Shown piece by piece: positions 25,768 through 32,181 of a stretch of 34,649 bases of DNA. Both the position numbers and the translations under genes were made by a program. Each line of letters starts with the position of its first letter. Within the stretch, counting starts at the first letter, position 1. The notes under the pieces were generated by a model. The model had not been told where the DNA came from and ran no database searches. It saw nothing but the letters and a program-made list of their open reading frames with translations. This stretch comes from Oscillospiraceae bacterium (GTDB taxonomy: Bacteria; Bacillota; Clostridia; Oscillospirales; Acutalibacteraceae), in contig JAITDE010000078.1 of the NCBI GenBank assembly GCA_031282735.1, positions 1 through 34,649 of the forward strand, given 5' to 3'.

Positions 25768-27594
25768 ATGTGCGGTATCATTGGTTACGCGGGATTGGAA
25801 GAAGCCGCCCCCATTCTGCTGGATGGTTTGGAGCGGTTGGAATACAGGGGTTATGATTCGGCGGGCGTCGCGATATTCACAAAAGGCGGGAGCTTGCTGC
25901 GTGTTCGCGCGGCGGGGCGGCTGACAAATTTGCACGCGCGCGTGTTGGAACAACTCAAAGCGGGCGCGGATTTGCACGGCGAAGTGGGAATTGGGCACAC
26001 GCGTTGGGCGACGCACGGCGAACCGACCGAGGAAAACGCGCACCCGCACCGATCCGCCAACGGCAAATATATGGTTGTACACAACGGCATCATCGAAAAT
26101 CACGCGGCATTGCGTAAGCGTCTGCAAGAAGATGGCGTCGTCTTTGCGTCGCAGACGGACACGGAAGTGATTGCCCAACTGTTGGAATCCAACGACACGG
26201 GCGACGCGCTCGAAACCATGCGGCGCACGCTGCCGCAATTGGAGGGCAGTTATGCCGCTGCGATTTTATACAACCAAACGCCGGATACAATCTATTGTGT
26301 CCGCCGACAATCGCCTTTGCTGATTGCAATGAACGAAACGGGCGTGTTTTTGGCATCCGATTCAGCCGCGTTGCTGCCGCACAGCCGTCAAATCTACCGC
26401 TTGGAAGACGGCGAAACGGCGATGCTGAAAGCGGCTCAAACGCGCTTTTATGACGGCGCGGGAACGGAAATCGCCAAAACGGCGATTGAAATTGCGCGGC
26501 ATGTGACGACGGCGGATCGCGGCGGTTACCAACACTTTATGCGCAAAGAAATCGACGAACAGCCGCTTGCCGTGCATCGGACGATCGCCCCGCTTTTGCA
26601 CCAAGGCACGGTAGATTTGGGCGAGGCGGAAGCCGTACTGCGCAATTTTGAGGATATCAACCGCGTGTTGTTTTTGGGATGCGGATCGGCTTATCACGTC
26701 GGGATGGCGGGACGCGTGGTCGTTGAGGAAATGACGGGTATCCCTGCGGGCGCGGAACTTGCCAGCGAGTTCCGTGGCTTTGCGGCGTCCATCGATCCGC
26801 GCACACTGGTGATTATCGTCAGCCAAAGCGGCGAAACGGCGGATACGCTCATGGCGCTGCGCCTTGCCAACGAACGCGGTGCGCGCACGCTATCCATTGT
26901 CAACGTGGAAGGCAGTTCGATTGCAAGCGAAAGCGGGAGCGTTATCTACACCAAGGCGGGTTTGGAAGTCGCGGTTGCGACGACAAAGGCGTATTCCACG
27001 CAATTGGCGGTCGTCTATGCCGTTGCGGCGCGGCTTGCGGCGTTGCGCGGCTGCGAACAATACCGCTTGCGCCCGTTCATCCACGCGTTGCACACCTTGC
27101 CGGAGCGTTTGGACGAAACCCTGCAAAGCACGCAAGCGAGCGCGATCGCTTGGGCGGAGGAAATCCACGAACGGGAGCACGCGTATTTCATCGGGCGGAA
27201 TCTGGATTACGTCGGCGCGATGGAGGGCGCACTGAAACTCAAAGAGATCAGTTATCTGCACGCGGAAGCATACGCGGCCGGTGAACTCAAGCACGGCACA
27301 ATTTCGTTGATTGAACAGGGTACGCCGGTGGTCGCCGTTTGTCTGCGCCGCGAAACCGCGGCAAAAACAGCAAGCAACGTGGAAGAAGTTTTTGCGCGGG
27401 GGGCGCGTGTGTTCTGCATTGCCGCAAAACCCGAAGCGAAGGCGCAAACGATCGTCATTCACCCAACGCATCCGCTGCTGGTTACGTCTTTGGCGGTCAT
27501 TCCAGCACAACTTTTGGCATATCACACAGCTTTTTTAAGAAAATGTGATATTGATAAGCCCAGAAGTCTTGCAAAATCCGTCACGGTAGAGTAA
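25768..27594 (+). CDS. glmS: Glutamine--fructose-6-phosphate aminotransferase (isomerising)
   Basis: A 608-residue enzyme that makes glucosamine 6-phosphate from fructose 6-phosphate and glutamine, the first step to UDP-GlcNAc and the cell wall. The N-terminal glutaminase domain starts MCGIIGYAG, whose Cys2 is the nucleophile after methionine removal, and has GIGHTRWATHGEPTEENAHPH. Two SIS sugar-binding domains follow (motifs FLGCGSAYHVG, VSQSGETADTL, YFIGRNLDY, KLKEISYLHAEAY), and the end is DKPRSLAKSVTVE. GGGAGG lies eight bases before the ATG. The frame is open upstream to 25672, but the catalytic cysteine demands this start. Its product links to the GlcNAc chemistry suggested by the nearby GH89-like gene only by inference. 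Confidence 0.98.
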   Translation: MCGIIGYAGLEEAAPILLDGLERLEYRGYDSAGVAIFTKGGSLLRVRAAGRLTNLHARVLEQLKAGADLHGEVGIGHTRWATHGEPTEENAHPHRSANGKYMVVHNGIIENHAALRKRLQEDGVVFASQTDTEVIAQLLESNDTGDALETMRRTLPQLEGSYAAAILYNQTPDTIYCVRRQSPLLIAMNETGVFLASDSAALLPHSRQIYRLEDGETAMLKAAQTRFYDGAGTEIAKTAIEIARHVTTADRGGYQHFMRKEIDEQPLAVHRTIAPLLHQGTVDLGEAEAVLRNFEDINRVLFLGCGSAYHVGMAGRVVVEEMTGIPAGAELASEFRGFAASIDPRTLVIIVSQSGETADTLMALRLANERGARTLSIVNVEGSSIASESGSVIYTKAGLEVAVATTKAYSTQLAVVYAVAARLAALRGCEQYRLRPFIHALHTLPERLDETLQSTQASAIAWAEEIHEREHAYFIGRNLDYVGAMEGALKLKEISYLHAEAYAAGELKHGTISLIEQGTPVVAVCLRRETAAKTASNVEEVFARGARVFCIAAKPEAKAQTIVIHPTHPLLVTSLAVIPAQLLAYHTAFLRKCDIDKPRSLAKSVTVE

Positions 27595-27691
27595 AATAGG
27601 GATAGGATATGAAAATCAGGCAGGCATTTGAGATTTTTTTATATAATGATTTTCGTGTTCCGAGATTTCGCGTTTGAAGATTGGAGAAAAG

Positions 27692-28429
27692 ATGCAGCAA
27701 GAGTTAATCCCAAATGAGGGCAAGTCCCTCGAAGTGACCACGACGCAGGGCGTGTTTTTGCGCTATCCCATCAAAACGCACGTCGTTATGAAAGACGACG
27801 TGCTGGAGCAACTGCTGGAACAATACGTCAAACCGCATATCCAACCGCAAGATGCGCTGTATATCAGCGAAAAAATCGTCGCCATCACGCAGGGGCGCGC
27901 GTTCGATATCGACGATATCAAAGTCTCGAAACTCGCGAATCTATTGTGCAAATTCGTCTATAAATCACCGTATGGCATTGGTCTCGGAAGCCCGTGGACC
28001 ATGCAGCTTGCAATCGACGATATCGGTGTGCCGAAGATCTTGTTTGCGGCATTTTGCTCCGCCGTCACAAAGCCTTTCGGTATGCGCGGCGTGTTTTACA
28101 AAATCGTCGGCGACAAAGGGCGCGCCATCGATGGTCCGTGCGATTATACCCTGCCGCCCTACAATCATTACGCCAAACTCGCGCCCAAAGACCCCAACGG
28201 CGTCGCGGCACGGCTTTCGACATATCTCGGAGGCAATCCTGTTGTGATTATGGATGCCAACGACATTGGGCGCGAAGTGTTGGGCGTAAGCGACCGCAGT
28301 GTTTCCATTGATCTTTGCAAAGAGATTTTTCGGGACAATCCCTTGGGGCAAAAAGACCAGTGCACCCCGCTTTGCCTTGTGCGCCAAGCGCCCGATACCG
28401 CAATCGGCGGCGAAACAATCCAACAATAG
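27692..28429 (+). CDS. Coenzyme F420-0:L-glutamate ligase-like (CofE/FbiB family) protein
   Basis: A 245-residue protein resembling the amide-ligase fold that adds glutamate to F420-0. Family-like segments are ALYISEKIVAITQGR (cf. the SKIVSKAEGR element of CofE), FGMRGVFYKIVGDKGRAIDGP, VVIMDANDIGREVLG and DRSVSIDLCKEIFRDNPLGQ. No other F420 synthesis gene is present, and Clostridia generally do not make F420. It is therefore probably a paralogue that joins an amino acid to a different acceptor; this is inference. ATG at 27692 is chosen for GGAG five bases upstream; an in-frame TTG at 27674 lacks one. It precedes the transglutaminase gene by 14 bases, suggesting a two-gene unit. Confidence 0.8.
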   Translation: MQQELIPNEGKSLEVTTTQGVFLRYPIKTHVVMKDDVLEQLLEQYVKPHIQPQDALYISEKIVAITQGRAFDIDDIKVSKLANLLCKFVYKSPYGIGLGSPWTMQLAIDDIGVPKILFAAFCSAVTKPFGMRGVFYKIVGDKGRAIDGPCDYTLPPYNHYAKLAPKDPNGVAARLSTYLGGNPVVIMDANDIGREVLGVSDRSVSIDLCKEIFRDNPLGQKDQCTPLCLVRQAPDTAIGGETIQQ

Positions 28430-28443
28430 GAGAACCGATCAAC

Positions 28444-29739
28444 TTGAAAAAGCATGACACAAGTTCGTTTGCCGCAATCGGCGCGATCCTGCTGATTTTG
28501 AGCGCCGTTCTGTTCGCTTTGCACACATTGGGGCAAACGAATGAAGGCATACCCGATTTGACGGTGATTCACACAACCGCCAGCCGGGAAATATCCGAAA
28601 CAAGCGCAACCGTGAACAATCGCGGCGGCAGCAAAAGCGCGGCGCAAACGCAATCGCGATCGGGTCAAAGTTTGTCCGCGCCAACGCGGTCGGGCAACGG
28701 GTTTCAGTTACGAACCGCCAAGTTTCGCTATCATTATAATCAACTCAACGCGGAGGAGCAAAAAGCCTACAACACAATCCTGCAAAAAATTGAAAGTTTT
28801 CCCGCCGAAATCCAGATCAACGCGCTGAATTCAGAGTCGGTGTTTCGAGTCTATAACGCCCTGCGTGACGACCAGCCGCTGTTTTTTCATTTGTCAGGCA
28901 AGGCGAGTTACCGCAAGCAAGGCAGTCAAACATGCTTGTTGCCCGATTACACGCTCACGCCGGACGAATACAAAACCCAACGCGCGCAGTTGCTTGCCGT
29001 GTGCGAAGAGCTGATCGGCGCAGTTCCTGTCGGCGCGGATCCGTACCAAAAGGAACTGTTCCTGCACGATGCCCTTGTGCGCCGTTGCGGCTATGAATTT
29101 TCAAACAAACCTGTGCAGAGCACGGCATACGGCGCCCTTGTCAGCCGCCGCGCCGCCTGTGAGGGCTACGCCAAAGCGATGCTCCTGCTGCTCGATCACG
29201 CGGGGATTCAAAGCTACATGGTTTCGGGCGACGCGCAAAACAGCGCGAACAAGCTTGCCGTGCACGCTTGGAACAAAGTCCGCATCAACGGTGCGTGGTA
29301 TCATCTGGACGCGACATGGGACGATCCCGTCGGCAGCGAAATCGCCGACAAGATGTCACACGCTTATTTCAACATAACCGACGGCGAAATTGCGCGCAGT
29401 CACACGCTGACCGACGCGCAAAATCCGTGCGCGTCAACTGCGGACATGTATTTTGTGCGTGAAAATTTGCTTTTTGAAACATTGGATCGCAGTGAAGAAT
29501 CCGTCGTCGCCGCCGCAATCACCAAAGCGCTCAACGCGGGCGAGACATCCGTCGAGATCAAATTCACAAGCGAAACGGCATTTGAAGACGCCAAAATATA
29601 TTTATTTGATAAGGCGCGGATTTATCGCGTCTTATCAAACGCGGCGTCGCAAACGGATATATCAATTGACAAAAAGAGCGTCACGACATCTGAAAACACC
29701 GATCTCTTCATCATCGGCATTGCGCCCTGTTTTTCCTGA
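28444..29739 (+). CDS. Membrane-anchored transglutaminase-like domain protein
   Basis: A 431-residue protein with an N-terminal signal anchor (AAIGAILLILSAVLFALHTLG), a serine/glutamine-rich linker, and a transglutaminase/protease-like core. The core shows a catalytic triad: Cys in RRAACEGYAKAM, His in AVHAWNKVRINGAWYHLD and Asp in LDATWDDPVG. Such proteins act outside the membrane, often as cysteine proteases or in wall and spore remodelling. The start is TTG at 28444, set by AGGAG 11 bases upstream and by the signal anchor that follows. The open frame continues upstream, overlapping the preceding gene. It probably forms an operon with the CofE-like gene. The specific target is unknown. Confidence 0.85.
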   Translation: MKKHDTSSFAAIGAILLILSAVLFALHTLGQTNEGIPDLTVIHTTASREISETSATVNNRGGSKSAAQTQSRSGQSLSAPTRSGNGFQLRTAKFRYHYNQLNAEEQKAYNTILQKIESFPAEIQINALNSESVFRVYNALRDDQPLFFHLSGKASYRKQGSQTCLLPDYTLTPDEYKTQRAQLLAVCEELIGAVPVGADPYQKELFLHDALVRRCGYEFSNKPVQSTAYGALVSRRAACEGYAKAMLLLLDHAGIQSYMVSGDAQNSANKLAVHAWNKVRINGAWYHLDATWDDPVGSEIADKMSHAYFNITDGEIARSHTLTDAQNPCASTADMYFVRENLLFETLDRSEESVVAAAITKALNAGETSVEIKFTSETAFEDAKIYLFDKARIYRVLSNAASQTDISIDKKSVTTSENTDLFIIGIAPCFS

Positions 29740-29751
29740 CTTACTTTTTCC

Positions 29752-29933
29752 CGCTTCGCGCGGTCATTTTTAGACTGATGTATATTTGCGCGGGCTAAAT
29801 ATGACAGCGCGAAGCGACTGCTCCCCGCAGGGGCGCGCGGTCATTTTTAGACTGATTTATATTTGCGCGGGCTAAATATGACAGCGCGAAGCGGGAAAAA
29901 GTTCTTTTGCTTCTTTTCTTTCAAGAAAAGAAG
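29752..29933. repeat. Composite palindromic repeat element, tandem copy
   Basis: A full 65-bp palindrome (29752-29816) is followed by the linker ACTGCTCCCCGCAGGGG, a second copy with a shortened left arm (29835-29893), AAAAAGTTCTTTTG, and a perfect A/T hairpin (arms CTTCTTTTCTT / AAGAAAAGAAG, 29910-29933). The inverse of the first 100 bases recurs at 18155-18280 almost unchanged. It fills the gap between two convergent genes (transglutaminase on +, small protein on -), where it could stop transcription from both sides. Confidence 0.92.
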
Positions 29934-29967
29934 AGGGCACTCCCCGCAGGCGCGCGAACGGGAAGAA

Positions 29968-30174
29968 TCAAAGGTCGTCTGCGTCTTGCTCAGGTTCAAA
30001 ATCATCTTCGCCGCACGGTGTGCCCGTGTAACTTCCAGTCGGGTCGAACGAACTGCACTTGCCTGCGTGGAATTCATGCAAAGTTGCCCATTGCGCACGC
30101 TGGAACGCGCTTGCGGCAAGATTTTTGCCGTTCTTGCGGCGAAGCGTCCATTGAAAACGATTGAAATGCGTCAT
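29968..30174 (-). CDS. Small conserved-looking protein of unknown function
   Basis: A 68-residue soluble protein, basic and aromatic at the N terminus (MTHFNRFQWTLRRKNGKN) and acidic at the C terminus (ending EQDADDL), with a central SSFDPTGSYTGTP segment. I have a vague recollection of similar short clostridial proteins with a GSYTG...QDADDL ending, but cannot name a family. Coding is supported by an excellent ribosome binding site (AGAGGAGG, seven bases before the ATG) and by a promoter candidate at 30212-30238. It is transcribed towards the repeat element at 29752-29933 and away from the PHP gene. Confidence 0.75.
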   Translation of the reverse strand: MTHFNRFQWTLRRKNGKNLAASAFQRAQWATLHEFHAGKCSSFDPTGSYTGTPCGEDDFEPEQDADDL

Positions 30175-30211
30175 ATTGCACCTCCTCTTTGATTTATCGT
30201 TAGCTTACCCG

Positions 30212-30238
30212 ATTCTATTCGCTAAAATGTCTTGTCAA
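30212..30238 (-). promoter_or_regulatory. Candidate promoter of the 68-residue protein gene, with overlapping inverted repeat
   Basis: On the minus strand a perfect TTGACA (30233-30238) and TAGAAT (30212-30217) are separated by 15 bases, shorter than the usual 16-18. The inverted repeat TGTCA-ATAAA-TGACA (30233-30247) overlaps the -35 box and could be an operator. The predicted start is about 30 bases before the ATG at 30174. Confidence 0.5.
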
Positions 30239-30347
30239 TAAATGACAGTTTACGATATATTTTGCCAATGGACTTTTTGTTTTTTGTTAAATTTTGACAT
30301 TCCGCAATAAAATATGCACAAATGCGCAAAAGAATCCCCGAAAAGCC

Positions 30348-30376
30348 TTGTTTTTGGTGATACAATTTGATAATAT
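30348..30376 (+). promoter_or_regulatory. Candidate promoter of the structured leader/ncRNA
   Basis: TTGTTT (30348-30353), a 17-base spacer and TAATAT (30371-30376); the predicted start is near 30383. An overlapping GATAAT at 30369-30374 is an alternative -10. Its strength is moderate; the strong terminator downstream supports transcription in this direction. Confidence 0.5.
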
Positions 30377-30382
30377 GGGTAA

Positions 30383-30506
30383 GCGCAATGTGGGCGCTCT
30401 CCACTTTTTCACTGTCGCGGCACAAGCGCAAAGGACGTTAAAAGTGCAGGACGTGAAGCAGCAGGCACTCTTTTGACAAGGTCAAGAGGGTGTCTGTGCT
30501 TTTTTT
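30383..30506 (+). ncRNA. Putative structured RNA or attenuator with competing helices
   Basis: A stretch of about 125 bases with no coding potential lies between a promoter candidate and a strong terminator. A 5' hairpin AGCGC (30382-30386) / GCGCT (30394-30398) is followed by CACTTTT (30402-30408), which can pair with AAAAGTG (30440-30446). That second segment, as AAAAGTGC (30440-30447), can instead pair with GCACTCTTTT (30465-30474). The latter is the 5' arm of the terminator. Three mutually exclusive helices of this kind are the design of riboswitches and other transcription attenuators. I could not match a known riboswitch consensus. It could equally be a stand-alone small RNA, as the next gene begins 200 bases further on. 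Confidence 0.5.
30462..30506 (+). terminator. Strong intrinsic terminator
   Basis: CAGGCACTCTTTTGAC (30462-30477) pairs along all 16 positions, with some G-U pairs, to GTCAAGAGGGTGTCTG (30481-30496) around a 3-base loop. TGC and seven T residues (30500-30506) follow. Confidence 0.88.
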
Positions 30507-30581
30507 ACCGATCCGTTTGCCATCAGATTGGAATGATTTGGAGCAAATCCGTCACAGTCGGCCTGCATTTAGAAAAAGAAC

Positions 30582-30590
30582 TGTTATAAT
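30582..30590 (+). promoter_or_regulatory. Extended -10 promoter upstream of the PHP gene
   Basis: TGTTATAAT (TG at 30582-30583, TATAAT at 30585-30590) is a perfect extended -10 element; the -35 region is poor. Transcription would begin near 30597 and meet the hairpin and T-tract at 30616-30663, yielding a roughly 65-nt RNA unless it reads through. Confidence 0.55.
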
Positions 30591-30615
30591 ATACAAAAAA
30601 AATAGTCAAATATCA

Positions 30616-30663
30616 CAAAGTCAATGATTTTGCCTAAACAAGCATTGACTTTGCTGTTTTTTT
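30616..30663 (+). promoter_or_regulatory. Perfect inverted repeat: terminator/operator overlapping a promoter
   Basis: CAAAGTCAATG (30616-30626) and CATTGACTTTG (30643-30653) are perfect 11-bp arms around a 16-base loop, with seven T residues at 30657-30663. As RNA it is an intrinsic terminator for the 30582 promoter. As DNA its right arm contains the TTGACT -35 box of the next promoter, so it could also be an operator. Confidence 0.6.
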
Positions 30664-30673
30664 GCGTTAGAAT
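30645..30673 (+). promoter_or_regulatory. Sigma-A promoter of the PHP-phosphoesterase gene pair
   Basis: TTGACT (30645-30650), a 17-base spacer and TAGAAT (30668-30673); each box has five of six consensus bases. The predicted start is near 30680, 30 bases before the ATG at 30710, which has AAGGAGG upstream. Confidence 0.75.
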
Positions 30674-30709
30674 TGAGACGGACACTTCCATCTAAAAAGG
30701 AGGCGAAGC

Positions 30710-32122
30710 ATGCGACGCAAGCAACGCATGGGCGCGGCTATTCTGGCGGCCGCACTTTTCGTAACATTCCTTTCCTCCGCGACGATACACGCGGCGGACG
30801 AGATTGATTACACCATCCAAGACCCATATGCCGGTGTGGATTGGGCAAACGACACCACCTACCGCGCCGATTTACACGCGCATTCCTACGCCACAGACGG
30901 TGACACCGATTTCAATCAGATGATTGAAGAGCACTACGCAAAGGGCTATGATATTTTATCCATGACCGATCACGGGACGGTTGATTACAGTTGGGTGAAG
31001 CCCAACACCGTGCCGTTGCTGTTCGGTGTGCTGGCGATCACGCAACAGCAGCACTGGCCGACCATCACGGGTCTGACGGAGGAACGCTGGCGGCAAATCA
31101 GCACGGGCAGCGACCGCTTGAACAGCAAGGGCGAGCCGCAAAAGATGCTTCGCGTGTCCTACGGTGTGGAGCATAACCCCACATCGTTCAACAACGCGCA
31201 TGTGTGCAGTTGGTTTGTGGATTACGGCAACGGTATCCTTGGCGGCACAAGCGATTACGACACGCCGATCCGTGAGGTCAACGCCCGCGGCGGTTTGTGC
31301 GTCATTAATCATCCCGGCGAATATACGGGGATGAAGGAAGTCAAAGATCCTGACGCCGCATACGGCGAAGGCGAATCTTACAAAATCGCCAAATACGCGA
31401 ACCTCCTCACGACGTATCCCAATTTGCTGGGGATTGACATGAATTCCAAAACCGACGGACGCACACACAACGACCGCAAACTGTGGGATATCTTATTGCA
31501 GCGAGTTGTCCCGACGGGGCGCAATGTGTTTGGAATGGCATCCAGCGACGCGCACCAGTTGAACGTCGTGGATTCCGGCTGGGTTATGCCCGTGATGCCG
31601 AGCAACACGGAAGATAATTTGAAAACAGCCCTCAAAAACGGCGCGTTCTTCGCGGGAAGCCATTACATCAAAAACAGCAAAGAGCTTGCGATACTCGCGG
31701 AAGAAACAGGTGTGACCCTCGGCGAAGAATGGGTTGCGGATGCCGACGAGGCGGAACCGACGGTCACAAAAATCACGGTGGATCAGCAGGGCGACAGCAT
31801 CACGCTCACCACGGAAAACGCGCTGAGTGTCCACTGGATTGCCGATGGAAACGTGATTGCGACGGGCGAAACCTTGGAACTCGACAAAGTGAGCGATCAA
31901 GTAACCAGTTATGTACGCGCCGAACTCTGGAGCAAAGGCGGCGTACTCTATACACAGCCGTTCGTTTTGCAATATGACGGCGCACCGACCGCAACCGCGC
32001 CCGATTTTTTCGACTGGGGCAATGTCGTGCGTATTTTTGCCGATATCCTCCTGCCCGTCCTCCGCTGGAATCCGTTGTTTGATGCCGTGTGGGGATGGTT
32101 GACCAACACATCCGGATCTTAA
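30710..32122 (+). CDS. Secreted PHP-domain phosphoesterase
   Basis: A 470-residue protein with a signal peptide (hydrophobic residues 8-25, likely cleavage after IHA at 28). The mature part begins with a PHP metal-dependent phosphoesterase domain. Metal-site motifs are DLHAHS (H56, H58), TDHGT (D87, H88), YGVEHNP, NHPGEYTG and SSDAHQLN. A small beta-rich domain follows (about 345-420), and a hydrophobic, tryptophan-rich tail (IFADILLPVLRWNPLF...WGWL) ends the protein. The substrate may be a phosphate ester or phosphonate, or a nucleotide, in the extracellular space; it cannot be told. AAGGAGG lies seven bases before the ATG. Followed after 59 bases by a secreted calcineurin-type phosphoesterase, suggesting a joint role. 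Confidence 0.88.
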   Translation: MRRKQRMGAAILAAALFVTFLSSATIHAADEIDYTIQDPYAGVDWANDTTYRADLHAHSYATDGDTDFNQMIEEHYAKGYDILSMTDHGTVDYSWVKPNTVPLLFGVLAITQQQHWPTITGLTEERWRQISTGSDRLNSKGEPQKMLRVSYGVEHNPTSFNNAHVCSWFVDYGNGILGGTSDYDTPIREVNARGGLCVINHPGEYTGMKEVKDPDAAYGEGESYKIAKYANLLTTYPNLLGIDMNSKTDGRTHNDRKLWDILLQRVVPTGRNVFGMASSDAHQLNVVDSGWVMPVMPSNTEDNLKTALKNGAFFAGSHYIKNSKELAILAEETGVTLGEEWVADADEAEPTVTKITVDQQGDSITLTTENALSVHWIADGNVIATGETLELDKVSDQVTSYVRAELWSKGGVLYTQPFVLQYDGAPTATAPDFFDWGNVVRIFADILLPVLRWNPLFDAVWGWLTNTSGS

Positions 32123-32181
32123 CGCCCGCCGTTTGGATCTTGATTTGAAAAGCCCATATCATAACAATAAAAGGAGAGAAA

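Noticed and set aside
29863..30192. Open frames within the repeat element on either strand (starting MTARSGKK or similar)
   Set aside because: The same peptide beginnings arise from every repeat copy, and the frames run opposite the better supported 68-residue gene.
30446..30468. Resemblance to the conserved core of SRP RNA (CAGG...GAAGCAGCAGG)
   Set aside because: The symmetric loop and GGAA-type tetraloop cannot be built from this sequence, and the flanking helices are absent.
30415..30470. Resemblance to a c-di-GMP-I (GEMM) riboswitch (GCACA...GCAAAG...GGACG...GAAGC)
   Set aside because: The short matches are in order, but the paired regions required by that fold (the inner stem capped by a GNRA loop) do not form here.
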